This document shows positions 9,421 to 23,200 of a stretch of DNA of 64,000 bases, piece by piece (the stretch's first letter is position 1; the number at the start of each line of letters is the position of its first letter). Position numbers and translations under genes: made by a program. The DNA comes from Rhizophagus clarus. Lineage: Eukaryota > Glomeromycota > Glomeromycetes > Glomerales > Glomeraceae. Below the pieces are notes generated by a model. The model was given only the letters and a program-made list of their open reading frames with translations. It had not been told where the DNA came from and did no database searches. The DNA lies in assembly GCA_015698045.1 (NCBI GenBank), contig BLAL01000208.1:248001-312000 (forward strand), given 5' to 3'.

Positions 9421-11465
9421 AAAACAAAAATTTTGATATACCGAATATCATAAATTTCGATATACCGATCTGATCACATGATTAGTAAAATCAGTGTTAC
9501 ATAATTGGTAAAATCGGCACTTTGGTAGTTTTTAATCAATTTGATCAATTGTTCAGATTTTTTTTTACCGCGCTATGAACTAAAGAAGAAAAAATGTAAA
9601 TAATGAAGCAAGTTAAAAAAAAGAAAAGTTTTAACCCTTGGAGAAAAGAAAGAGTTATGTTTGTTTCATCAAGAAAATCCATCATTATCACAGAAAGAAA
9701 TAGGGAAAAAATTTGGAGTAAAAAGAAATACTGTTTGTGACATTTAAAAAATAAAGACAAATGGTTAAATATGGAACTTAATAGTTTTAATACAGCTAAA
9801 CAAAAAAATGAATCACCAAAATTTCCTGAACTGGAAGAAGCTTCACAATTTGGATCTCAAATGTTTTATCGGCTAATAAAACTATAACGGGAGAAATCAT
9901 TATAGCCAAAGCTGTTGATTTTGCGAAGTTGAAGGTTTTACCAGGTCAGCAGGATGGTTATATAATTTTTAAAAAAGACACAATATTAAGCAATATAATA
10001 AACATGGCGAAGCTCAAAGTGGACCAAGTGAAGAAGAATTGGCCAAAGAAAGAGAAAAATTACGGGAATTAATTAGTAATTTTGATCTTGAAGACATGTT
10101 TAACTGTGATGAAACCAGATTTATTGGGAGTTAGAGCCTTCTAAAATATTATCTACTGGTCCCCTTTCTGGAACAAAAATATCGAAAAACAGAGTTACAC
10201 TTTTATTAACATTTAATGCAACTGGATCGATTAAATTTTCATTCATAAACATCAAACGCCAAGAGATCTAAAAGGAATTGATAAATCGAAGCTCCCTGTA
10301 GATTATTTTTGGAATAAAAGCGCCAGGATGCAAACGTCTATTTGGAATAAATATTTAGAACTTTTAAATCAAAGAATGAAAAGGCGAAATAGAAAGATCC
10401 TTCTCTTGGTAGACAATGCACCAGTTCATTCTGTTAGTAATCCTGAGCTATAGGCAAATATTGCAATCCATTATTTGCCTCCCAATACTACAGCGCATCT
10501 GCAACCTGCTGATGCTGGCATTATTAATTCATTTAAGGCACAATATCGCAAAAGACTCTTAAACAATAGAATTGAAGCTTATGATAATGAAATGGAGTTA
10601 AGTATACCAGTTCTTAAATTGAAGACAAGTGACTCTATTTCACTTTGTGCCAAAGCTTGGAAAGCTGTAACAAGTGAAACGATTCGCAATTATTGATCAA
10701 AACTGGAATTTTGCCAACTTCGCCTTCACCTTCACCTTCAATTTCTAATGAAGAAAAAAATGATGATGACTTGAATGAGATAGAAGAGATCCAAAAATTA
10801 TTAGATCAATATAGTAATTTTATTTCTGATGAATTAATGAATGCCAAGGAATTTATCCTAATTGATGATGATGATAATTATGGGGGAGAAAAAATTACAG
10901 ATGAAGAAATTGTAAATATAGTAAAACCGAACGAAACAGATCTTGAAGAATTAATTCTACAACCCAAAATATCCACTTCAGAAGCACTAGCATCATTGGA
11001 CAAAGTATTATCTTTTCTTGATAATCCACCCGACACTCTTATTATGGAGTTCAATGACAGAAATCTATTATATAATCTTAAAAAACAAATTATTCGTTTC
11101 AATAACAATAGTAGAGTTCAATCGGTATTAGACGGTTGGCTAAGCATATGATGGATCGTGCGTGATTTAATATTATAATAATTGATAATATAATTTTTTT
11201 TTGAACATAGCATTTATTAGTAATATAATATGAATATTTTACATTTTATTAGTAATATAATTTTTTGAACATTTTATATCAATGTATTTTTTTTTTTTAC
11301 ATAATAGAGTTCAACAATCTTTTATGCCGTGAATATTATGCAAAAAATCACATGATTTTTGATATACCGAACTTTTTATAATCTATGGAGTTCGGTACAT
11401 AAAAAAATTTTGATTTACCGAGCACCTTCTGTATACCGTACTTTTATCCCTGAACCGGAAATTCA
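9421..11465 (+). mobile_element. Pogo/Tigger-like DNA transposon, inactive
   Basis: The left end near 9430-9485 carries TTTTGATATACCGAAT and TCGATATACCGAT followed by CACATGATT. The right end near 11345-11450 carries the inverse arrangement: CACATGATTTTTGATATACC, then TTCGGTACAT and TTTTGATTTACCGAG. These imperfect inverted ends flank a broken DDE transposase. Target duplication could not be placed because the outer boundary is diffuse; the right end may extend to about 11457. Confidence 0.6.
9571..11151 (+). pseudogene. Pogo/Tigger transposase (CENP-B-type HTH plus DDE), frameshifted
   Basis: Joining frames by eye, the N-terminus shows a pogo-type helix-turn-helix (LTLGEKKELCLFHQENPS, then KKFGVKRNTVCDI). 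The DDE domain shows FNCDETRF near 10100, LLLVDNAPVHSVSN near 10408-10446, and LPPNTTAHLQPADAGII near 10475, i.e. three acidic positions typical of DDE_1. The C-terminal part (10693-11151) is acidic and ends DGWLSI. At least four frame changes or stops (near 9740, 9890, 10130, 10690) make it non-functional. It is the internal gene of the element at 9421-11465. Confidence 0.8.
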
Positions 11466-12441
11466 CGAGTTTTGACTATATCTACATAAGGGAGATCATT
11501 TGATGTTCGACGGATGTTTGTTTGTTTGCAGGTAACGAAATTTTTTTTTTTTATTATATAATAAACATCTGTTCGTTGGAGGCGAAATACCCTATCTTAG
11601 ATTGATTTTTTAATTACAATGTTAATTAATTCATTCAATCATCATTTATTACCTTAAAAGATCAGGTATTTGCAGGTATTTTGCATCACATATTTTTGGC
11701 GGCCGATAACTTCAATGAAAAAATGCGAAAGTCTGACAAGGAAATGGAAGAATAGATGATAATGATTAAGTTGCAAATAAGAATCATCATGCACCTTAAG
11801 ATTTGCGATTTGGACCTGTGTTACGTTGGTATTGTATGGAATATGAATAATTCCTTACCAAAATATTGTAATCATATTTCTTGATTTACTATAAACTTCT
11901 CATTAACTCATTATGTAGCTGGCTTGTGAAAGAGTGTTATCACCTCTTGATTGGTTTAATGGGAAGCGTAAGACTAAGTTTTGCTTAGGAAAAAATCGAG
12001 AAACTACATACATGATCGAAATTAAATAGATATTAAGATTGATAATTGCAAAGATGTAATTCATTTGGATCAAATCTCGTATTTTATTGCACCAGTGATC
12101 CTGGAACCTCTAGATGAATTTAATGAAGGTTTAGATATACATTTAACATAAGATTATTTGTTAGTTATGTAATATAATAAGTAATAGATATTCATGATAA
12201 TAAATTTCATCATATCAATTTATTAAGATTATCGTTTTATATTAGATGTTATCAAATTGACAAGGACTATCAAATCAATTTATTTATTACCTTGAATGCA
12301 ACATTTTTTTAATCACTTGTTCGTGATATATTGTATATGCACCATTATTAGTAAACGCGCTAAAAGTACCTTACCCTTCAAGTTTTAATGTAATTTAAGT
12401 TCTAAATTGCATTTGTTTGGAACAGAATGATAGGAAAGCGA
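11466..12441. other. Intergenic with a short degraded coding stretch
   Basis: Around 11925-12150 on the plus strand two adjoining frames read protein-like (ACERVLSPLDWFNGKRKTK, then DVIHLDQISYFIAPVILE), separated by stops and a shift. The family is not recognised. No other gene is seen. Confidence 0.35.
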
Positions 12442-14714
12442 TTAATTAAAATTGTCACTAATTAATCCTAAAAGTTTAGCTTTAGAATTCATAACAGGAA
12501 AAATTTTTTCCGCCACATAATATGCTTCTTTCTTCCAATTAACTTCATCCTCAAATTTGCCTAATATAGGTCCTGTCAACCTTTTCAATACTATATCAAA
12601 CCATTCTCTGGCTTCTTCCATCTGCTTAAGTTCAATGCATAATGATAGGATATCAAGGATGATATAATTAATGATTTGCAGATGTACATTTTTATATAAA
12701 TTGTATACCTCCTTTAGGATAGAAAGAGCTGCTTTTGGATTTCCATTTTTGTGATAAACAAAAGATAAAATTTTATTAAGTTCTAATGTATCAAATTCTA
12801 GATCTGGGTGTTCTTTTCTAAGATTACGTAATTCGGAAATTATCTTTTCTATTCTCTTAATGAGAGAAGGATCATCATTATTCAATATTTTAGGCTTGAT
12901 CAACTTTTCAAAGGTATTAATGAGTTGAGTTTTTCTATATGTAGTTTCTGGTGCTTCAGATTTTTCCAATTCACAAAGTCGACATTTACAATCTATATCT
13001 ATTGAATTGAGGTATCTTGATCGTATCTCATAGCTACTGTCGGCACTTCTGTAGCTAATAAGAAGTTCCTCGCCTTTTAGAATAGGTCTAAGTGATCGCA
13101 CAAACATTAAATCTCCAAGTAAAAATAATGAAACATTTTTATCAACACATGAATGATTAAAATAAGATGGTAAAATCCATAATCCTACACCATTTAGATC
13201 GTTTTCAACTATAATGCCGCTCTCCAATACAAAAGAATTATATTTTATAATATTTCCAATTATATCAACATTCACTAAGTGCTCGTTAATTTTGTCAGGT
13301 TTGCCTAAATTTAAGCCATAATAAAGTTGGTACACTTCCTGACAATGGTAAGGTTCTTCTAGAAGTTTCTGTGTAACGCGAGTTATTAATTCTTCATTAC
13401 ACAATGATGATGCAATACACGTAGTCTTATCACTTGTAATATTACTCTGCATATTATGCCTAAGGACTTCATGACTATACACTACACTAAATGCTTTAGA
13501 GACCATCAACAAAGTATTTTCAGGAATATCACATTTTGCAATCCAGCCCCTTCCTTTTCCTTCTACAGAACGAATCTCAATATCTTCAAATAAAAAATCT
13601 GTATGATCTAATCTTGGTCCTGATTTATAGATCCATTCATCATTGTGTCTACTACCTTTTCTAATTTTAGCTCTTTCACAATACTCATTGATAATACGCG
13701 TATAATCATATTTCCCATTCTTATTTTCAGAGGCTAAGATTTTCACATGCTCTAATAATTGTTCCGTACTCTGTTTAATTGGTGCATTACTGCGATCTGT
13801 ATCAGTCTCTAGTCTTTGATGTAAATCTTGTAGTGTAATAATAGCTTCATGATAACGTTTAAGGTCACAAAGAGCTTTACCCTTGCGAAAAGCTGCTTTT
13901 ATATGGTTAGGTTCATATTTAAGAATAATTTCTGCATCACCGAGAGCGTTACGAAATTGAGACAATCGCAGAAATGCCTCTGCTCGGTTAGCGAGCAATG
14001 TGATGTTTTGTGGTTCTAGTTCAATTCCTTTTGAATACTCATCAATAGCTGCTGTGTAATTATTTGAGATAAAATAATCATCTCCATAAGATTGGAAATC
14101 ATCAGCAGTTTCCGCTTCAACTTCTTTCTCATTGAGTAGATCCGTGGACCATTTTATATCGCCAAATAACTCATCATTATGATGTTCAATAATGATAACA
14201 TCTTCAGGATTATTTGAATGAATTATGGTATTATTATCTGCTGCAATTTTATAAGATGGATTTTTGATGATAAGGTGAGTGCCTATTGGTAGAAATGAAT
14301 GATCAATAGGTCGATAATCCATTTGATTTTCTTTGTCTTTTGGTAAACTTGTCCAATTGTATAAAGCAAGTCGTTCCACATTACCCTCCGGATCTTCCAC
14401 AAGAGCTAAAAGAGCGTTTATCTTTGTGAACCTGGTTATCACTCGACATAACAAAAATTTTTCGGTGGGTATATGATCAATTTGTAAATTTGCTATGGAT
14501 ATTCGAAGTTGAAGATTTAAATTTAAATTGGGTTGACTACAGGTATTATGGACAATGTATTTATTTTTATCACTGAAATATTCTAATTTGTTATGTTCTT
14601 CAATTAATCGTTCCTGAATTTTTTTTGTGAAATACTACCGGTAGTAAAACGTAAAACGGCATTTTGGAATATTTCTTCCGATAATACTACAGTATTTAAA
14701 AATTGGAATTTCAT
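12442..14714 (-). CDS. TPR-SET domain protein (SMYD-like, no MYND finger)
   Basis: The main exon is 12442-14634. A 24-nt first exon at 14691-14714 (ATG at 14712-14714, MKFQFLNT) joins it across a 56-nt intron (GTAGTA..CGGTAG, with TTTTACTAC as a possible branch site) in frame, for a total of 738 residues. TPR helices lie at about 186-280 (DDYFISNNYTAAIDEYSKGI, then LANRAEAFLRL). The SET domain runs from about 356 (GKGRGWIAKCDIPENTLL) through FNHSC and GEELLISY, with a post-SET CKCRLCE cluster near 560. The order resembles SMYD4-like and plant/fungal TPR-SET proteins, likely lysine methyltransferases; the substrate is unknown. No MYND zinc finger is visible in the insert. If the short intron is not real, an 8-A run near 14620 would be a frameshift. 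Confidence 0.82.
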
Positions 14715-16439
14715 GTTTGTTAATTTTACGACAAAGAGTAAGTATTTTAACTTGAATATTTTTTAACTCTTTTTATATGTTATCATTATTAGCTAATTTA
14801 GGATAACAATATGTTCAATTCGTCATTGTCAGTAACTGGACATGTCGATCCAAATGATACAAATACTTTTTATCCCTACCGATGGTGTTTATTAAAAAGA
14901 TGGATAAAAAGTCAATAAAATAGTTAAAATAAGTATATTAAAAGGTTTTATGGTACGAACCCGTAATATAAATCAGCTATTTCAGATTACGGAACGATTT
15001 TTACGGCTGCGCATTGGCTGCGTCGTGAAAATCATTGATATCCGCAGTTTCTCGTGAAACTATTATTATATGACCGACCACCGAGAAATTCTTACATAAA
15101 AATAAGTAAATTGATATCTATTTTTAGTAAATTCTCTCTTTTTTTCAAGATCTTCCTAAAGAAAGAAAATACAATTAATTTTATGAAAGACAAATAATTT
15201 TCCAAGGTCGTAAGAGCTGCTATTCGGATAGTAACACAACAAATAAAAATCGAACTTTCATATTTTTTTATTATTTTTATTCTAGTCAAGGATAAGTGAA
15301 TTATAAACTAAATTTTATATAAATTTATTTCAGCAAAAACAGCAGCTTTTGTAAAGGAAAAAAGATAGTTTATAACTATATGGATTTTGGGTGGATTTTG
15401 CAATTATTCTTTAAAATTTCTTAAAAAAATTGTTTTCATAAAAAATATATAATGAAAATAATGATGTTTTGAGCCAGTAATATTGGTTTACCAGACCAGT
15501 CCAGTTCAGTTATTTTGGTCCAGTGACTCGCATAATGCTTATAGGGGGAGATCCATTGCTGCTCCTTCTACAAAAAAATAGGTTTATTGTTGTTCAGACA
15601 ATACAATACAATTACATTTTATAAAAAAAAAAATTTTATTTGAAATATAAAATATTGTATATAAAAAAGGCGAAAAAAGTTTTAAAAAAGTGTCGCTGTT
15701 CTAATGTCGAGTAATAAATATTTAACTGACTGGAGAGTTTAATTATTAATGTAACTCCGAAGTCATAAAATAAACAAAAAAATTCAATTGGAATTATTTT
15801 TTAAATGAATCCGATTATAGTGAATTTTTTCGCACCAGATATATGACGTAGAATTTAGCTTCACTAACTCTATATGTATTCAAAAAGAAAGTGATTCTTT
15901 CTGTACATAGTTATATTATTTATGAACATTTTCCAGAAATAAACAGCTGAAATTTTTAAACCTATCATTTTCGCTCAATAGACTGGGATTTTTTGGCATC
16001 TGTTCTCTGATTGTTAAAAAAATCATCCTCAGAAAATTTTTTGGTCGTATATAAAACTTATTAACGTTAGAGTATTGTTTTAGCTTTGTTCCTTAATATC
16101 TCCGTGGAAACAAAGAAACAAATTTAAATAAGTAAATGGCGAGGCATCTGCAACACGTTTCTTTTGTTTTCTTGCCGTTTTTAAACATATTTTGCCTTTG
16201 TCATAGTCGTTAAAATAATTATTAGTTATTGACCTTGAATAACTGCGCCACAGAAGAAAAAATGAACAAAAAAAAAAAACGAAAAAGCTCAATATTTAAT
16301 TGTTTTTTTTTTTTGGTGCAGCAGAATATTTTTGGAAATTAAAACAAAGCAAAACCAAAATATTTGCGCTTATTGCATGTCAATTACGTCGAAGAGTTCG
16401 ATACAAACAAGATAAAATTATTATTGAATGTAACATATC
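14715..16439. other. Intergenic
   Basis: No supported gene. Around 15475-15535 a CCAGT-rich phrase (GACCAGTCCAGTTCAG) repeats loosely. Short ORFs at 15092-15289 and 16080-16292 have no protein-like features. Confidence 0.4.
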
Positions 16440-17035
16440 AAACATAATTTATTACTAAGACCCCAAGGTTTTAAAGTACTTGATAATAAGAATGCTTCTA
16501 GTTCAAAAGCCTTGGTTTATAACATATGTTGGAAAGGTACAACAAAATTCGCAATTAAAAAATTTATTGGAAGTTCTAGCAAAGAGGCAATCGTTAATGA
16601 GTACGTTACTGATTAGATTACGATAAAGCTTATTGTATAATTATTTACGATTTTTATTTCTAGATTTATTTAACGGAAATTGTTAATTTTGAATATAATT
16701 AATTCAATTCCGCGGACTTACAAAATTACAAGGTAAATGGCGATTATGTAATGAATATATAATAATTTTTTAACGTATTTTTATATTCTTTAGATGACAA
16801 AATATACTTGCTTGTCCTCGAATACGCAGAAGGTGGAACGTTAGGAAAATATTTGAGAGACGATGCCATGAGTTTTGAATGGGATAATCAATTAAGATTT
16901 GCTAAGGAAATCGCGATGATGTAGGAGTCATACACAGGGATCTTGTTGTTACCTGACAATCTATTTACTGTATATTAATATGTCGTGAACATCATTTTTT
17001 AGCATATTAACATCCCAATAATATCTTAATAATAA
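16440..17035 (+). pseudogene. Protein kinase pseudogene (N-lobe to catalytic loop)
   Basis: Pieces of a kinase domain run in order on the plus strand. ALVYNICWKGTTKFAIKKF (about 16500-16560) holds the beta-3 AIKK lysine. DDKIYLLVLEYAEGGTLGKY (about 16795-16850) is the hinge region. VIHRD, the HRD catalytic motif, occurs in another frame at about 16927-16941, and a trailing NNILINNK-like relic lies near 17020. Frame changes, stops and a missing alphaC region show decay. The hinge phrasing matches the tyrosine-kinase-like families that are hugely expanded in arbuscular mycorrhizal fungi. Confidence 0.75.
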
Positions 17036-18689
17036 ATAAAGGTACGGATGTTCCTATGTGTTAAGCCATTCCAAAAAAGGATAAAAAAAATAAATTAAAT
17101 GTTCGCGTGACAAATCATGTAAAAAATAACCACTGTACGAAAAAACCATCATTTGTCGCCGAAATGACAAATTATCTGCCTGACCGTACCCATAGCTAGG
17201 GATAAAACAAAGGGAATCTGATTGGTTCATCAACAACATTAACTACCTATTTGTTTATCGTTTAACATGACAAAAAATTTTTCTCTTCACTGTCTTTCCC
17301 CTTTTTTCAGGATTTAAAAATATATTTTAATATTTTAAAAGTTTATATTATTTAATAAAGTTAAATATTTTCACCAGCAGCAGAACTCCAGGTGTAAAAT
17401 ATTATTATAAATATTTAATATTCAGTATAAAATGTGTTTGTTATGAATTTGCTTAGAGATTTCACAACATAATTTTATCATTTGGTCTTATTAAACAGGT
17501 GAAAAATGCTTAAGGAAAGTTGTATATGAGATATAGGACGCTTGTATATTAATTTGTATTAATTTCATGATGTTATAGATTTTTTTTTATAATGCTAGGA
17601 CGCGTTTTGTTTTTTTTACTTTAAGTTATAATTTGAGTTTTGAATACTTTGGCCAAGAAAAACAAATGAAACAAGTTTAAATAATGTTGTTCCGCAGATA
17701 TTAAAGTTCATGTATACTGATTTTTATGGAACTAGTTTAAACTTTAAATATTTATGGAGTTATAATTTTTTTTGTAGTATTACTAGTATTACTAACGTGT
17801 TTTTTAATAAAAATTTCATAAATTTCATGTAATATAATATTATAATAAAATATGTTTTTAAATATTATCATAAAGAAGCACAATTTTCACAATTTTCACA
17901 ATTTTATTAAATAAAAGTTCATTTGCATTTTATTAAAAGAAATTCGTATAACTATAATCAAGCTACTTCAATTTATAATTAACCATCAATTTTTAATATG
18001 TAACTCCTATCTGCTATACAATTTTATAGATTGTCATGTGCTTTATCAGTTTTAACATTGATTTTTCATATTTTTTTTTCTTTGCACGTGGTGAACGAAT
18101 AATATTGCAGAAAAATGAGAAAATAGAAAAATTAACAAAAGTAGTTGGCAAGATAAGAAAAAATTGCACAATTTTAAAATAAAAGAAGAAATGACTACCA
18201 GACACAAAAAACGGAGGTCGCATAAGCAGCATAAGCAACCAAGTTCCAATACCCGTAACATCAAAAACATCAAAACTTCAGATCATCGATCCGAAAATAT
18301 AGTATGATTGCACGTGACCTGATAATTTACGATTCTAGCAAACCGATGACGCGAGATCGTACAAATATTAAATGATTCTGTCGGAGTTGTCAAGAAATTA
18401 AAATTAAAAGACAACATAAACACAAACAGTCTTAGCGAAAATTTATATGAAAGAAGCATCAGAGGAAAAGAATATACTCAATATAGGATACAATTGCCAC
18501 ATTATGAACATAAAGTGTAAAGGCAAAATATATAAGATTCGACTATTTCCAGGATCGATGAGCGTGAAAGAAATACAAGCATCGTGAATAAGGAAGCATA
18601 TTATCAACGAAAACTTTAGGTAAGGTTTGCCAAAGTAATGACTGTAATGGGACGAACTTACTTACAGGTGGTATTCATTTCTGAAAAAC
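17036..18689. other. Intergenic
   Basis: No supported gene. A/T-rich; the 18014-18273 minus-strand ORFs are low-complexity hydrophobic shadows with no start context or introns that would support them. Confidence 0.4.
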
Positions 18690-19078
18690 ATGTGCAGGAA
18701 ACTATGACGAACGCTCAAAATGAGGAAGATTTGATAGGTCCTTAGATTAAAAGCAAAGATATGAAATTAGAGAAGTCCCGCGTTAACGAAATCAAAAACA
18801 CTATTCGATTATTGAAGGCGCATGAACTAAAAGTAACGGAAGAATGGACCCAGCTGCTAAAGCTGATCGAATACAAAAGAATTTGTCGAACACCCAAGCT
18901 GAAACATGTTCGTCAAGTCTACTGGATGTATATTCAATGACGAAAGAAACGAGAATGAGTTTAATAAAAGGGCAATAAATAGAGGGAAATCGTTATACAG
19001 ATCAAAATTTGTCGCGAAAAGTATTAGTAACGCTAGATCAGTTAGTGAGTATAGTGATGACACTTTATTTAAGATTTA
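18690..19078 (+). pseudogene. Degraded coiled-coil ORF
   Basis: The plus strand reads KHVQETMTNAQNEEDLIGP, one stop, then a charged helical stretch (KSRVNEIKNTIRLLKAHELK and EEWTQLLKLIEYKRICRT), then after a frame change NDERNENEFNKRAINRGKSL to a TAA near 19078. The composition is protein-like and coiled-coil-prone. The family is not recognised; a mobile-element accessory ORF is possible. Confidence 0.4.
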
Positions 19079-20213
19079 AATTAGCTCTCATACGTGTAAT
19101 TTTTGTGTAGTGTCAAATTTTTGATAGTCTTTAGGATTGGTAAGTTTTATAATTAGAATAGTTTTAGATAGGTTCCACTTGAAATATAATGATTTATGTA
19201 TACAGATATATATATTATATTGTTATATATCTATGTTGAAGACGTTATAAATATTTGTATAGTCTTTGATGTTCACAATAAAGAAATATAAAAAAAAAGA
19301 TAATTCTTGAATTACCTGATTATGCTCTTTGGATCTCATCACTTGGTAGTAGCTCAATATATATATGAACAGCATGAAGTTTAAAGCTTTTTGAATATAT
19401 ATACTTCTCTTATAATTCATAAATTATTATTTTTTATTATAATTAAATTAATTACATAAATAAATTGTTTCCATATTTAGGTTTAGCCATTTCACCTATT
19501 TTGTTTTACTTTTATGCTTGACAGCGGCTACTATTTTAAACCCAGTTTTGCCTGGCTTTTGGGTGAAATCTTTTAGTATTGTTTGCATCCTTAAATATGA
19601 TTATCTATTGATATTATTCTTAATTTTCATGTTCTGAATCCTTAGAATATAAATACTTTTTAACATTTTGATTTTCTGTATTTTAGATCTTTGAAATGTA
19701 ATTATTTTTTAATTTACATTTCTAGATCTTTGGAATGTGATTATACTTCTTGATTAATTCTTATTTTTAGGCGTGTACCATTTTTTTATAATTTGCAGTG
19801 CATGAAAAAAAAATAATCAGAATTACAAAAATTGTAAAAAATAAAAAAACCAGTAATTAGAATTACTTCAAAATATACAGTTTTGTTGTCAAATATATAC
19901 GTATTACGTGTATAAATTTTAGCCTTTATTTAATTTATTTATCTCGCAATCAATCTTTTACTTTGAAAAAAAAAAATCATAAAAACTTAACTATATAGTA
20001 TTCAGATTGCAGTACATTAAAAATAGAATAATTATAAATCAAAGTTTGTAACTAAACATGATTCCCAAAGTTCAATCTTGGATATAGAGATAGTAAAACA
20101 ACTGAATTGATCTATATTAGATATTTTATAGGTATTTCTGCATTAAATATGCTATCTGTAGTTATTATGAAACATGCAGAATTTTACTGTTTATTACCAA
20201 AAATAATTACTCA
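19079..20213. other. Intergenic
   Basis: No supported gene. A loose duplication occurs at 19683-19750 (TAGATCTTTGAAATGTAATTA and TAGATCTTTGGAATGTGATTA). The remainder is A/T-rich. Confidence 0.4.
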
Positions 20214-23200
20214 TCAAATTATACTATACTTTGAATACGACTGTTTTACATAAATGCTCTCAATTATGTGAATTGTCGCTTCGCCTAATTCATGACCAAG
20301 CTGCTTCCATGAAAACTGCTTATTCTCACTACGGACAAGTATTTCTTTATTAGATACTGTAAAATTTTCTTGTTTGTTTGGAGGAATAATTGCATACACT
20401 AATACGACAAGTCTAACAAATCCGTATGGGAAATTTTCACGGTTCTCTTCATTATATATGACTTCTTTTTCCTCCACTTTTTTATCCTCTTTTTCCTCTT
20501 TTGTTATCTCATCTTCTTCATCCTTATCCTCTTCATCATTATCCTCTTCATTCTTATCCTCTTCTTCATCCTCACATTTTTCTTTATCTTCACTCTCTTC
20601 ATCTTTTTTTTCTTCATTCCCACTCTCATCCTCATTTTTACTCTCTTCTTCATTTTCTTCCTCTTCTTCGTCCTCATCATTATCATTACTCCTCTCTATT
20701 TCTTCATGTTGTTGCCGTGTTTTAGTTTTGACGGTAGTATCAACGACCATGTGATTAATGACTTCCAAATCAATTCTTTTGCCAGACCTATTTAAATCAC
20801 AATGTTGAAATAATAATAAGTTAACACTTTTACATTACATATATATCTTCAAGGATAAATATAACAATTCCAATTTTTAAATTCAAAAATACCATACCAA
20901 GATTTTACGCCCACATCAAGAATTGAACCACCATGAAGAATATACTGGATAGAGGTTACGATGATAGATCCCGGAGTTAATTCTTCTTCAAAATAGACTG
21001 GAGGAACTGGATAAGTAGCTTTCTCTCTTGGTAATCTAAAGAATTTTGATTGCGCACTGAGTACTTTAATATCTCTATTATCTTTACTAAAGTATCCAAC
21101 GTTCTTCGGTTTACCAATCACTTGCCAGACGACTTCGAAATCTCTGTAAGATATTGAATAATTGCATTGTTAATAATTAATGATCAAAAATTATTATATT
21201 CGGTCAATTAAATTATTAGACTTTTTATATTAATCCTTACTCGATGCTTTCTTCGTTATTTTTAATGTTATGCGTTTTAACGTTATGCAAGAATATAATA
21301 AATCCTGAAGGGTCTATCATCTTAAATGTTGCATATAAACTTTCTAATTTTTCGTTATTCGCAATAACAGACCCTACAACTGTATAATCACCACTTGCCA
21401 TGTAACGATTAAATTCAACTAGTCGAGATTGTATCTTATTACTAAATTTTGCGTACCCTTTCATTAAAACCTTATTTGTTGACAAGTCCTGAATTCGACT
21501 CTTGATATCATTATCAAGAATTTCATATAGTGGAATTAATTTTTGTTTATCTAACAGGTCCCATTGATTTGCATGCAACGCATTTTTAGAAATATTGATC
21601 TCTGTACGAATCACATGGCCATATTCCGAAAAGACTTTGGTCAAAGATTCATAAGGACGTTCATCATCTAGTGCATTATTAATATCTTTTATCAAGTCTT
21701 GGGATGGTTTGCTTATTTGTTTTTCCCATATAATTTTCTCATGAAAAATCTTGCATTGACTAATAAGGTTTTCATTACGCCGATGAATACTTAATACTTC
21801 GCATTTCTTTGGTAGCTTTAAAAATGGGATTTCACTTTCTCTCAAGGGATTTTCGCAAGTATAATTAATATAATCTTTGGAATTTAGTAGAACGGAAATT
21901 TTTAACTCCGTATTATTCTCCCATTCAATTAATGGCACGGATAAAAATTCTAACGCAGGTTTTTTTCCAGTTTTAACTTTAAAATCGGTTACCACCTTGG
22001 CATATTCCAATTTATATTCTCTAATCCAGAATGGTAAATTCAGGTGTATATTACCATGTATCCAATGTTCAATGGTAATTTCTTTGTGGTAATCTGTAAT
22101 TCCTGGAATTAAACGAATATCAAAATAGTTGTAGGGATCCTGATCCTCAATTTGATTAACAGGGATCATCTTTTCATATGCAACAACAGCATGATGTCTA
22201 ATTTCGTATATTTGAGTTATGTAATTGATCTAGAGTTCATAGTATAAAACGTTTTATTGTTAGCATAAATTTTATGAGTCAAAAAAAAAAAACACAGAAA
22301 TTCTCAAACATACCAAATCTTTCATGTTATGAAGAGGGTTACCATTTGAATCTTCAACGTTTTTTACGATCGCTGACTTGAATATATTTTTGCCCGAATA
22401 ACTAGCTTCTTTAATGGCCCACACGATTTGTGCCTTCAGCTTATCAAACTCTACTAGATTTTCAACGTTTCTAATGATCAAAGATCCTCCAACTAATACT
22501 TCTCTTGAAAGAAATTCAGTCATGGGATATTGCTCGTCCGTAGATTGCTCAATAAAACACTCACCAAAATAAGAAACTTTAAAAATTGGAATAATAATTT
22601 TGATATCTGTTTTCGCAAGAAGATATGGTTGACTTTTAATTTGTTCAGACTCTAACAAATTATCATCACTATTAACTATAAATTTATCTTCAAATAAGCC
22701 CCACGCAGAATTTGGAGAATTATCATTAATTGGTTCATATACAAATTTATTCTCACTATATTTCAATAATTGGTTTTGTAGGAATGAAATTTCTATCTTT
22801 ATAATAAAGACCATAATTCAACTTTAGACGTTGCAGATATTCTATTTCTTCCTTGTGCAAAGAAAAATCCATTTGAGCTATTTGATCTTTAACATCATTA
22901 GTGAAATTTGTTGGGAGAGGAGTAGAAGTATTAAAAGCATAATCAGGATTACAATATTTAATTGTATTTTCCGTTATAATTTGTAATATTGCAATAATCT
23001 TTTTAATTTTTTCATCGTGGTGTTCTGCTAAACGTGATAAACGCAAAAGTAATGTATGAATAGAAGATAATAAATTTGTTTCACACCTATTTTCACGAAT
23101 AATTTTACGAAGTTGATAAAAAATAATGGGGTGATCAGCGAAGATTTTATCACATTCAAAAAGTAAAAAACAAATTTCTTTTTCCATATCTAAAATATTT

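Noticed and set aside
18014-18273. Two overlapping hydrophobic minus ORFs
   Set aside because: Low-complexity Phe/Leu translations of A/T-rich DNA in two frames; neither has support.
20374-20754. Plus-strand Ser-rich ORFs opposite the acidic tract
   Set aside because: Shadows of the E/D/K low-complexity coding repeat on the minus strand.
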